A stretch of 36,972 bases of DNA, from positions 1 through 36,972 of the forward strand of contig JABDKA010000160.1 in the NCBI GenBank assembly GCA_013002405.1, read 5' to 3'. Positions 29,375 to 35,965 of the stretch are shown in pieces. Both the position numbers and the translations under genes were made by a program. The notes under the pieces were generated by a model that made no database searches, was not told where the DNA came from, and worked only from the letters and a program-made list of their open reading frames with translations. The DNA comes from Sulfitobacter sp. GTDB lineage: Bacteria; Pseudomonadota; Alphaproteobacteria; Rhodobacterales; Rhodobacteraceae. Every line of letters starts with the position of its first letter. Positions within the stretch are counted from its first letter, which is position 1.

Positions 29375-29800
29375 TCAGGCTCCGATCCGGAAGGCTCTGC
29401 CGGGTTGCCAAGAGATCGCCGCCGCGCTGGCCCTTTTTCGCGGCAGATAGCGAACTTCGGCGATGTCGGAGAGGTGGTCGAACCGCGCCAAATGCTCTTC
29501 GCCCATCACAAGCGCGGAGACGTTGTAATTTACGATATCCGTCCTCTTTTGCGCCTCTGAGGTCTGGACAATCACCCGGTCGACAAAGCGGCAATGGGTC
29601 AGCATCGCGCGCCGTGCTTCAAAGGGCATCTGGCAGGGCGTTCCTTGCGCACGGGCCAAGGTATCGCTTGCACAGCCGACAATCAATTCATCCCCGAGCC
29701 CACGTATTGAGCGGAGAAACTGAGCGTGGTCCTGATCGAAAAGGTCGAACCGTCCGTAGGTCAGAACGACGCGCGGGTCGGAAAAGACAGGCAGGTTCAC
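29375..29800 (-). CDS. Degenerate cytidylyltransferase-like (nucleotidyltransferase superfamily) protein
   Basis: 141 residues with the fold pattern of TagD-like glycerol-3-phosphate cytidylyltransferases: VVLTYGRFDLF, then a helix, LGDELIVGCASD, PFEARRAML, FVDRVI, and a late EVRYLPR. The catalytic HxGH box reads DQDH here (residues 22-25), so the first histidine and the glycine are lost. The usual C-terminal RTxGISTT signature is replaced by RKRASAAAISW. It is therefore probably inactive as a cytidylyltransferase or has changed function. The start is GTG at 29800, overlapping the stop of a possible 63-codon ORF (GTGA). Codon use is less GC-biased than in the neighbours. It could be a decaying gene. 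Confidence 0.6.
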   Translation of the reverse strand: MNLPVFSDPRVVLTYGRFDLFDQDHAQFLRSIRGLGDELIVGCASDTLARAQGTPCQMPFEARRAMLTHCRFVDRVIVQTSEAQKRTDIVNYNVSALVMGEEHLARFDHLSDIAEVRYLPRKRASAAAISWQPGRAFRIGA

Positions 29801-29988
29801 GTGGGGCTGACCGCCGATTGGCAGGTCCCTGTCTCATTGCGCCAGATCGCCTTGATCCTGTGCTGCGCTGCCCTGCCACCGCACCATAGCGTGATCTGCG
29901 TGTGTGCCTTTTCGAAAAGAAGTATGGTTCCCGGTCCGGCCCAAAGGCCATTGAACACAGGCTCCGCTGTTGTCTGATTTTGTGCCAT
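29797..29988 (-). CDS. Possible small ORF coupled to the nucleotidyltransferase-like gene
   Basis: A 63-codon frame from ATG 29988 to the TGA at 29797, ending in a 4-bp GTGA overlap with the downstream gene, which is how coupled genes in this window are usually arranged. The product begins MAQNQTTAEPVF and has two cysteines; no domain or signal peptide is recognised. A weak AGCGGG lies upstream of the ATG. The same stretch is otherwise part of a 318-bp gap (29801-30118). The remaining part, 29989-30118, shows only an AT-rich patch (GATATATC) and a hairpin at 30084-30101. It may be a real small protein or a chance frame. Confidence 0.3.
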   Translation of the reverse strand: MAQNQTTAEPVFNGLWAGPGTILLFEKAHTQITLWCGGRAAQHRIKAIWRNETGTCQSAVSPT

Positions 29989-30083
29989 TTTACCCGCTCG
30001 ATATATCTTATCGGGATCTGACGCCCCGATTATGCAAGAAGGGTAAGCGAGCCCGGATGTTTTGGCAAAATGTATGTCGTGGA

Positions 30084-30101
30084 GGCCACGGGGCTGTGGC
30101 C
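30084..30101 (-). terminator. Hairpin downstream of the FrnE-like gene, possible terminator
   Basis: GGCCAC (30084-30089) and GTGGCC (30096-30101) form a perfect 6-bp stem with a 6-base loop, 17 bases past the stop of the minus-strand FrnE-like gene. On the minus strand it is followed only by a weak TTTT about ten bases later, so it is at best a poor intrinsic terminator. Confidence 0.3.
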
Positions 30102-30118
30102 AAACTGCCTCAGTCGGG

Positions 30119-30760
30119 TCAGGCCGCCGCCTTCAGTTCGGCAATCACGCTGGCCCAGAGTTCGGGCGGCTGCGCCCCCGGCACGGCATGCTTGTTCGCA
30201 ACGATGAAGGTTGGAACGGAATTGATACCCATCTGGCGGCTGTGGGCATCCCTCTGGCGGATGTTATCGGCATCTACATCCGACTGGAGCAGGCGGGACA
30301 CCACGGCGGCGTCCATCTCGATGCTGTCGGCAATATCGGCGAGCACCTCCGCATCGCCAATGTCACGCGCGTCGACAAAGTAGGCCTGGAAGAGCGCCGA
30401 GACCGCCGCCGTCTGCCGCCCTTCGATCCCCGCCCAGTGGATCAGCCGATGCGCGTCGAGCGTGTTGGGCGTCCGTTTCATCCCTTCGAAGTTGATCTTC
30501 AGTCCGGCCTGCTGAGCCTGTTCGACCACCGGTGCGTAGGCGCGCACGGCACCCTCCTTGCCGCCGAACTTGCCTTCCAGATAGGCCCGCCGGTCCATCC
30601 CCTCGCGCGGCATGTCGGGGTTCAGCTGGAAGGGATGCCATTCAATGACAAAGGGATGGTCGGGGTGGTCGGCCAGCGCGCGGTCCAGATAGGTCTTGCC
30701 GATATAGCACCAGGGGCAGATCGGGTCCGACATGATGTCAAGCTTGATGGCATCGCTCAT
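30119..30760 (-). CDS. DsbA-family oxidoreductase, FrnE-like
   Basis: 213-residue cytoplasmic thioredoxin-fold protein of the FrnE / 2-hydroxychromene-2-carboxylate isomerase group. The active-site box is SDPICPWCYIG, with CPWC at residues 15-18, and the cis-proline loop is in GINSVPTFIV near residue 170. The helical insertion between these is the DsbA/HCCA type. No signal peptide is present. FrnE-like proteins act as disulfide oxidoreductases or as glutathione-dependent isomerases. Here the CxxC is intact, favouring redox chemistry. The ATG at 30760 overlaps the stop of the upstream CoA-ligase gene (ATGA), so they form an operon. GGAAGGAA lies just upstream as ribosome site. Confidence 0.88.
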   Translation of the reverse strand: MSDAIKLDIMSDPICPWCYIGKTYLDRALADHPDHPFVIEWHPFQLNPDMPREGMDRRAYLEGKFGGKEGAVRAYAPVVEQAQQAGLKINFEGMKRTPNTLDAHRLIHWAGIEGRQTAAVSALFQAYFVDARDIGDAEVLADIADSIEMDAAVVSRLLQSDVDADNIRQRDAHSRQMGINSVPTFIVANKHAVPGAQPPELWASVIAELKAAA

Positions 30761-32238
30761 TGCTGTTCCTTCCAAAGCTGCCGCAGGGCACGGCGCTGTA
30801 ATTTTCCGTTTGCCCCGGTGGGCAGGGTCTCAAGGTGGCGGTAGATACGCGGCTGCTTGTAGCGGGCCAGGCGTGCTTTGGCAAAATCGGCCAATTCAGC
30901 CTCATGTATCGGCTCAGGCCCGGTGTAGAAGGCGGCAATAACGGTCACGTCCTCCTTCACCTCCACCTCCGCGCACCCCACCGCCTCGACGCCCTCGTGG
31001 GTCTGCAGGACCGACTCGATCTCCAAAGGAGAGACGCGAAAGCCGCCTGCGTTCATCATATCGTCCGCACGTCCCAGGTAGGTGATCTGCCCCGCCTCAT
31101 CCATCACGCCCTGGTCCCCGGTCAGAAACCAGTCGCCCTGGAACCGCGTCGCCGTGCCTTGCGGATCATCGAGATAGCCAAGCATAAGCCCCGGGTCGCT
31201 GCGGTGGACGGCGATGGTACCGGGCTCGCCCGTCTCAACCGGCCCCTCGGGCCCCAGTATCGCCACCCGGCGGCCCTCCTGCGGCTGGCCCAGCGTGCCC
31301 GCCCGCGCGGGCCTGTCGGGACAGCCCGAGATGAAGGTGGAGCATTCGGACATGCCGTAGGCCTCGTAGATGGCGCACCCCGTGGCCGCCTCAAAGGCCT
31401 CCCGCACCGATTGGGGCAGCTTTTCCCCGGCGCTGAGACCGTGGCGCAGGGCTGGCAGGTCAAGGGGCCCCTTGGTCTTCAGCATCTGGCGGTAAACGCC
31501 CGGTGCGGCAGCAAAAATGCTTGCCCGATGCGTCTTCAGCAGTTCCGGCAGATCTTCCGCTTTCGTGCCCGGTGCCGGGATCAGGGCCGTGGCCCCAAGG
31601 GTCCAGGGATCCATCAGCCCGGTGCCCAGCGTATAGGTCCAGTTGAAGGCCCCCGCATGGAGCAGGCGGTCGGTGGCGGTCAGCCCATACCAGCCCTGAA
31701 ACATCATCCGCCGGGCCAGGATCGCGCGATGGGCGTGCATCACCGCCGAGGGTTTCCCGGAGGTACCCGAGGTAAAGATGATATAGCCCAGCCGCTCGGG
31801 ATCGCCCCGGTGCCAGTCCAGACCGGGCAGGCCTCGCATCGCGCGCAGCGCTTCCAGCGGCAGGATCACGTTGCTCTCGGGACAGGCCACATCCGGATCG
31901 CGCAGGATTGCGCGCGGTTGCAGCGTTTCGATGATCTTCGCCACCTCGGGGGCCGTCAGGGCGGCTGCCGTGGGCACCGGCACCAGGCCCGCTGCCAGTG
32001 CGCCCAGATAGGCGATTGGAAAATCGGGCCTGTTGCCGAGCCGCATCAGGATCACGTCACCGGGGACCAGTCCAATACTCGAAAGTCCTGTCGCAGTGCC
32101 GCGCACCGCCGCCGTGAGGCGGCCATAGGACCAGTCGTCCCTAGACCCACTCTCCAGCACCGACAGCGCCACCTTGTCCTCAGGCGCATCCGCGCTGGTC
32201 AGAACATACTCGGCGAGATTGAATATTTCGTCACCCAT
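30757..32238 (-). CDS. AMP-forming acyl/aryl-CoA ligase
   Basis: 493-residue member of the ANL adenylating superfamily, which activates a carboxylic acid through an acyl-AMP to its CoA thioester. The P-loop-like motif FTSGTSGKPSAVMH is near residues 153-166. YEAYGMSECS is the A5 motif, LTGDQG the A7 Asp motif, GRADDMMNAGGFRVSP the hinge, and TGANGKLQR carries the catalytic C-terminal lysine. The overall look resembles benzoate- or 4-chlorobenzoate-type ligases, but the acid pocket cannot be read by eye. The ATG at 32238 lies 64 bp from the divergent XRE-cupin regulator, which may control it. The FrnE-like gene is coupled downstream. Confidence 0.9.
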   Translation of the reverse strand: MGDEIFNLAEYVLTSADAPEDKVALSVLESGSRDDWSYGRLTAAVRGTATGLSSIGLVPGDVILMRLGNRPDFPIAYLGALAAGLVPVPTAAALTAPEVAKIIETLQPRAILRDPDVACPESNVILPLEALRAMRGLPGLDWHRGDPERLGYIIFTSGTSGKPSAVMHAHRAILARRMMFQGWYGLTATDRLLHAGAFNWTYTLGTGLMDPWTLGATALIPAPGTKAEDLPELLKTHRASIFAAAPGVYRQMLKTKGPLDLPALRHGLSAGEKLPQSVREAFEAATGCAIYEAYGMSECSTFISGCPDRPARAGTLGQPQEGRRVAILGPEGPVETGEPGTIAVHRSDPGLMLGYLDDPQGTATRFQGDWFLTGDQGVMDEAGQITYLGRADDMMNAGGFRVSPLEIESVLQTHEGVEAVGCAEVEVKEDVTVIAAFYTGPEPIHEAELADFAKARLARYKQPRIYRHLETLPTGANGKLQRRALRQLWKEQQ

Positions 32239-32267
32239 AGCCCCGCGCTAGCGCCTCTGCCGCGCCG

Positions 32268-32296
32268 TTGCAAGAAGGGGCGGGCAAAGATATAGC
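32268..32296 (+). promoter_or_regulatory. Putative promoter of the XRE-cupin gene, giving a leaderless mRNA
   Basis: TTGCAA (32268-32273), a 17-bp spacer and TATAGC (32291-32296) match four of six bases in each element of a housekeeping promoter. Transcription would begin near 32303, which is the A of the start ATG. No Shine-Dalgarno precedes that ATG, in line with a leaderless message. A 10-bp palindrome, GCGCTAGCGC (32245-32254), lies upstream, next to the start of the divergent ligase gene. Confidence 0.4.
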
Positions 32297-32302
32297 AGCG
32301 CC

Positions 32303-32926
32303 ATGAATGATGGCACGCCCCGCAACCTCATTGAAATCGCCCGCGAAAGCGGGGGAACAGATACTGTCCCGCCCGTCGATCTTGGCGTGCGCGTGCGCGA
32401 ACTGCGCAAGGCCCGCGACTGGACGCTTGAGCAGGCGGCCAAACAGGCGGGGCTCGCCCGCTCGACCCTGTCGAAGATCGAGAACGGGCAGATGTCGCCC
32501 ACCTACGACGCGCTCAAGAAGCTGGCTGTGGGACTGGAAATTTCCGTGCCGCAACTCTTCACCCCGCCCGCCGCCGAAAAGATCAACGGCCGCATGGCCC
32601 TGACCCGCGCGGGCGAGGGGACGGCCAAGGCCACCACGACCTACGAACACGAGCTTCTGGGCGACCAGCTGCGCAAGAAACAGATGCTGCCCTACCGCGC
32701 CCGCGTCCGGGCCCGTTCGATGGATGAATTTGACGGCTGGGTGCGCCACGACGGGGAGGAATTCCTCTACGTGCTGACGGGCGTCATCACGCTTTTTACG
32801 GAATTCTACGAACCGGTCGAAATGCGCCGGGGCGACAGCGCCTACTACGATGGCACCATGGGCCACAATGTTATCTCGACCAGCGCCGAGGACGCGACGA
32901 TCCTCTGGGTGACCTCGCTGGTCTGA
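32303..32926 (+). CDS. XRE-family transcriptional regulator with C-terminal cupin domain
   Basis: 207-residue regulator. The helix-turn-helix (about 28-82) reads RVRELRKARDWTLEQAA, then AGLARSTLSKIENGQMSP and TYDALKKLAVGLE. A cupin small-barrel domain (about 125-205) contains HDGEEFLYVLTG and RRGDSAYYDGTMGHN, with histidines that could bind metal or ligand. Such XRE-cupin proteins usually sense a small molecule and control an adjacent operon, so the divergent CoA-ligase/FrnE operon is the natural target (inference). The chosen ATG at 32303 has no ribosome binding site but a promoter just upstream. The gap to 33043 holds only a weak inverted repeat. Confidence 0.9.
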   Translation: MNDGTPRNLIEIARESGGTDTVPPVDLGVRVRELRKARDWTLEQAAKQAGLARSTLSKIENGQMSPTYDALKKLAVGLEISVPQLFTPPAAEKINGRMALTRAGEGTAKATTTYEHELLGDQLRKKQMLPYRARVRARSMDEFDGWVRHDGEEFLYVLTGVITLFTEFYEPVEMRRGDSAYYDGTMGHNVISTSAEDATILWVTSLV

Positions 32927-33043
32927 TGTCGCTCCAAAGTAATTTATTGAGAGGAACACTTTGGGGTCTGGGGCAGGGCCCGGTGTCAAATCGCTGACCA
33001 GCAATGCAGGGGCCACAGGTGGCTTTAAGGCCCTTGATGCGCG

Positions 33044-34876
33044 CTAGCCCTCATCCCACCACCAGACTTCCGGCATGAAATTCGGCCCGTCCCCGTAGAT
33101 CGGCAGTACATCCGGGTATTTCATCCGCGCGTCGTGGGCAATGCGGCCCACAGTATATTGCCAGACCGGGATCACGTAGCGCCCTGCCGTCAGAATCCGG
33201 TCCAGCGCGCGCACGGCGGCGCGGAAGTCTTCCTGACTGCGGGCGGTCAGCATGGCGTCGATCATGGCATCGATGGCCGGGTGCCTGGCCCCCATTACAT
33301 TCCGTGATCCCGGCTGATCGGCGGCCTCCGTCCCCCAGTAATAACGCTGTTCGTTGCCGGGCGAGAGCGACAGAGAGCGCCGGAAGGTGGTCATGTCGAA
33401 ATCGAACTCTTCCAGCCTGCGCACGACCTGTGCGCTGTCCACGGGCTCAACCCGCGCGGCAATCCCAAGCCGCTTCAGGGCGCCCACGAACAGATCGGCG
33501 ATTTTTTCGGAACCCTGGATGTCCTGCGCGCTGCCTTTTGAGATGAGGATCGAGAAGCTGAGCGGTTTGCCTTCTCCGTTGCGCATCATGCCATCGTCAC
33601 CGGCACGGTATCCCGCCTCATTCAGCAGCTTCATCGCGGTGCGGATGCCGCGTCGGTTCCGGGCGGAGCCGTCCGAGACGGGCAAGGCATAGCCCTCAAG
33701 CGTGCCCGGCGGCAGATCATCGGCAAGGGGGGCCAGCAGGTCGCGGACCTTGCCGCTGGCGGGGCCGCTTTCCATCGCGAGGGTGGAATTGGAGAAATAG
33801 GAGGTGATCCGGGGCAGGGCGCCGCCGGTAAGTGTTTCATTGATATATTCGAAGTTGAAGGCCTGGATCATCGCCTCCCGCACGCGCCAGTCGTCAAAGG
33901 GCGCGCGGCGTGTGTTCATTACCAGCCCTGTCATGCCAGAGGGTTTCTGATGCGGAAACTCGGACTTGATGATCTCACCCCGCTCGATGGCCGGAAAGTC
34001 GTACTGTGTCTGCCAGGTCTCCGCGTTGAATTCCCGTCCGGCAGAAATCTCGCCCGCCTTGAAGGCCTCGAACAGCACATTGCCGTCGCCGTAGAAATCC
34101 AGCTTGATCCGGTCAAAGTTGTTGGTTCCGCGCCGGAAAGGAATGTTGGCCCCCCAATATTCGGGATTACGCGTAAGCGTCACCTGCCGCCCGGCGTCGA
34201 AATCGGTGACCATGTAGGGCCCTGTCCCGATGGGGATTTCCTGCAGTGGCGCATTGGCGAAATCCTTTGCCTCCCACTGCGCCTTTTTCAGGATGGGGCG
34301 CATGCCCGCCAGAAGGGCCAGTTCCCGGTTTTCCAAGTTGAAGGTGAAACGGACCTTGCGGGGACCTGTCTGTTCGATCCGCTCGATCTGATTGTAGAGG
34401 CCGTGGTAACGGGGATGCCCCTCGGTGCCCAGCAGGCCGTAGGAGAAGATCACGTCCTCCACCGTCACAGGGCTGCCGTCAGAGAATCGGGCATCCGAGC
34501 GGAGCGTGAATTCGACCCATTCTCGGGAATCGGGGGTCTCAACACTCTCGGCCAATAGCCCGTACAAGGTGAAAGGCTCATCCCAGGAACGGCCCATCAG
34601 GCTTTCGTGGGTGAAGAAGCGCAGCTGCCAGGGCACCGTCCCTTTGCGGACATATGGGTTAAGACTGTCAAAGCCGCCGGTGTTGCCCAGGACAATCTCA
34701 CCGCCCTTGGGCGCATCGGGATTCACATAAGGCAAAGACACAAAATCCGGTGGCAGAGCGGGGGTGCCATACATAGATATCCCGTGCTGCGGTTCGGCCG
34801 CAGCGAATCCCCCCGCCGCAAGGAGTGAAGAAAAGGCCGCAAGACGCGCCATACTCAGGAAAAAATCCAAGCCCAT
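33044..34876 (-). CDS. Periplasmic peptide-binding protein of ABC transporter, YejA-like (SBP_bac_5)
   Basis: Extracytoplasmic solute-binding protein of family 5, which captures oligopeptides or similar ligands for an ABC importer. The 610-residue product has a signal peptide (hydrophobic LAAFSSLLAAGGFAAA with cleavage near AAA-EP). The YejA-like opening HGISMYGTPALP is followed by YVNPDAPKGGEIVLGN and GGFDSLNPYV. IGTGPYMVTDFDAGR and a tryptophan-rich C terminus (EVWWWDEG) also fit the family. The start is ambiguous: ATG at 34876 has GGGAT upstream, while ATG at 34852 gives the cleaner signal peptide. The permease and ATPase genes yejBEF that normally follow are missing; downstream lies the convergent XRE gene. 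Confidence 0.88.
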   Translation of the reverse strand: MGLDFFLSMARLAAFSSLLAAGGFAAAEPQHGISMYGTPALPPDFVSLPYVNPDAPKGGEIVLGNTGGFDSLNPYVRKGTVPWQLRFFTHESLMGRSWDEPFTLYGLLAESVETPDSREWVEFTLRSDARFSDGSPVTVEDVIFSYGLLGTEGHPRYHGLYNQIERIEQTGPRKVRFTFNLENRELALLAGMRPILKKAQWEAKDFANAPLQEIPIGTGPYMVTDFDAGRQVTLTRNPEYWGANIPFRRGTNNFDRIKLDFYGDGNVLFEAFKAGEISAGREFNAETWQTQYDFPAIERGEIIKSEFPHQKPSGMTGLVMNTRRAPFDDWRVREAMIQAFNFEYINETLTGGALPRITSYFSNSTLAMESGPASGKVRDLLAPLADDLPPGTLEGYALPVSDGSARNRRGIRTAMKLLNEAGYRAGDDGMMRNGEGKPLSFSILISKGSAQDIQGSEKIADLFVGALKRLGIAARVEPVDSAQVVRRLEEFDFDMTTFRRSLSLSPGNEQRYYWGTEAADQPGSRNVMGARHPAIDAMIDAMLTARSQEDFRAAVRALDRILTAGRYVIPVWQYTVGRIAHDARMKYPDVLPIYGDGPNFMPEVWWWDEG

Positions 34877-34955
34877 ATTCGAAACAATCCCGCTCAGCCC
34901 TTGTTTTATGGGGCCAATGATTACCGGGAGGTCAGGGGCGCTGCAAACTTTTAGC

Positions 34956-34984
34956 TTGGCGTTATCCACATGATATTCTATAAA
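34956..34984 (+). promoter_or_regulatory. Strong-looking sigma70-type promoter with no gene downstream
   Basis: TTGGCG (34956-34961), a 17-bp spacer and TATAAA (34979-34984): four of six and five of six matches with optimal spacing, which is unusually good for this GC-rich sequence. It points rightward, away from the YejA-like gene, toward a hairpin and an intrinsic terminator, with no reading frame between. Predicted transcription start is about 34991. Confidence 0.55.
34962..34970 (+). promoter_or_regulatory. Perfect DnaA box inside the promoter spacer
   Basis: TTATCCACA, identical to the strongest E. coli DnaA boxes, fills the first nine bases of the spacer between the -35 and -10 elements above. 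It is the only one I noticed in the window. DnaA bound here would block RNA polymerase, or the match may be chance. Confidence 0.35.
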
Positions 34985-34990
34985 GAGTGC

Positions 34991-35067
34991 ACTGCTCGAT
35001 AGGTTTCTTGCCTGTATGAAACCTGCCTCAATAACTTAACGCCAGCCTTGTGCTGGCGTTTTTTTTT
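34991..35067 (+). ncRNA. Candidate small RNA, about 77 nt
   Basis: A compact transcription unit in the 303-bp gap between the YejA-like gene and bdhA. It has a promoter (34956-34984), a first stem AGGTTTC/GAAACCT (35001-35007 with 35018-35024, 10-base loop TTGCCTGTAT), an A/T-rich unpaired linker (35025-35037, containing AATAACTT, the kind of site Hfq can bind), and an intrinsic terminator with a nine-T tail. No ATG/GTG frame of useful length lies inside, and no plus-strand gene upstream could need this terminator: the nearest, the XRE gene, ends 2.1 kb earlier with an opposed gene between. I do not recognise the sequence as a known sRNA; the CCUCCUCCC loop of the Rhodobacter CcsR family is absent. 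Hfq dependence is a guess. Confidence 0.6.
35038..35067 (+). terminator. Intrinsic terminator
   Basis: ACGCCAGC (35039-35046), loop CTTGT, GCTGGCGT (35052-35059), then T continuously to 35067: an 8-bp GC-rich stem and nine T, the clearest Rho-independent terminator in the window. The stem can be extended by A35038-T35060. Read from the other strand it lacks a T tail, so it acts on rightward transcripts. Confidence 0.85.
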
Positions 35068-35137
35068 GCCTCCTCGCAAGGCACTTGCAGGTCGGCAGGG
35101 CCCACTGGCGTTTCCTTCCCCGTAATGGCACTACATG

Positions 35138-35149
35138 TTGCAACTGCAG
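35138..35149. promoter_or_regulatory. Possible PhaR-like TGC-rich operator upstream of bdhA
   Basis: TTGC-N4-GCAG at 35138-35149 is one base from CTGC-N4-GCAG, the TGC-rich type of site described for the polyhydroxybutyrate repressor PhaR in Paracoccus and Rhodobacter. The overlapping GTTGCAAC (35137-35144) is itself a palindrome. It lies 30 bp before the bdhA start, in the region where a promoter would be. No clear -35/-10 pair is visible. Confidence 0.3.
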
Positions 35150-35179
35150 CATATCGTTCCAGCGCAAAGGAGACTGCCC

Positions 35180-35965
35180 ATGGCCTATACCATCGACCTT
35201 TCCGGCAAGACCGCCGTTATCACCGGCTCAAATTCCGGCATCGGGCTGGGCATCGCCTGGGAATTTGCGCGGGCGGGTGCCGATGTGGTGCTCAACTCCT
35301 TTACCGACAACGAAGAGGACCACGCGCTGGCACGGGAGATCGCCGATGAAACCGGTGTCACGGCACGTTATCTCCAGGCTGACATGTCCAAATCCGAACA
35401 GTGCCGCCGCCTGATCGAGGAGGCGGGGAAATGTGATATCCTGGTGAACAACGCAGGTATTCAGCATGTGGCCCCGATCCCCGAATTCCCGACCGAGAAG
35501 TGGGATGCGATCATCGCCATCAACCTTTCCTCCGCTTTCCACACCACCGCCGTCGCCTTGCCGATGATGCGCGCGGCGGGCTGGGGCAGGGTCATCAACA
35601 TCGCCTCCGCTCACGGTCTGACCGCTTCGCCTTTCAAGGCGGCCTATATCGCGGCCAAGCACGGCATCGTGGGCCTGACCAAGACCACGGCACTTGAGAC
35701 GGCGAAGGAGCCCATCACCTGCAACGCCATCTGTCCCGGCTATGTTCTGACGCCGCTGGTGGAATCGCAGATCCCCGACACGGCGAAGAAGTACGACATG
35801 ACCGAGGAGGAGGCGAAGGAGAAAGTGATCCTGGACCGCCAGCCCAGCAAGGAGTTCGCCACGGTCGAGCAGTTGGGCGGCACGGCCACCTTCCTCTGCT
35901 CCGCCGCGGCTGATCAGATCACCGGCACGACCATCTCCGTTGATGGCGGCTGGACGGCGCTCTGA
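35180..35965 (+). CDS. bdhA: D-3-hydroxybutyrate dehydrogenase
   Basis: Short-chain dehydrogenase that interconverts D-3-hydroxybutyrate and acetoacetate with NAD, in polyhydroxybutyrate breakdown. 261 residues. TGSNSGIGLGIA is the nucleotide loop, NNAGIQHVAPI carries the substrate-binding Gln, NIASAHGL the catalytic Ser and substrate-binding His, and FKAAYIAAKHG the Lys, catalytic Tyr and catalytic Lys. DGGWTAL gives the C-terminal Trp. These are all residues known for bacterial 3-hydroxybutyrate dehydrogenases, which separates it from general SDRs. The ATG at 35180 has AAAGGAG seven bases upstream. The patatin-like gene begins on the base after its stop, so they are coupled. Confidence 0.95.
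   Translation: MAYTIDLSGKTAVITGSNSGIGLGIAWEFARAGADVVLNSFTDNEEDHALAREIADETGVTARYLQADMSKSEQCRRLIEEAGKCDILVNNAGIQHVAPIPEFPTEKWDAIIAINLSSAFHTTAVALPMMRAAGWGRVINIASAHGLTASPFKAAYIAAKHGIVGLTKTTALETAKEPITCNAICPGYVLTPLVESQIPDTAKKYDMTEEEAKEKVILDRQPSKEFATVEQLGGTATFLCSAAADQITGTTISVDGGWTAL

Noticed and set aside
29314-29889. Arginine-rich 191-codon plus-strand frame
   Set aside because: It is antisense to the nucleotidyltransferase-like gene, with low-complexity arginine-rich content typical of shadow frames.
32934-32964. CCAAAGT...ACTTTGG inverted repeat after the XRE-cupin gene as a terminator
   Set aside because: The loop is 17 bases and no T run follows in the gene's direction; not a convincing intrinsic terminator.
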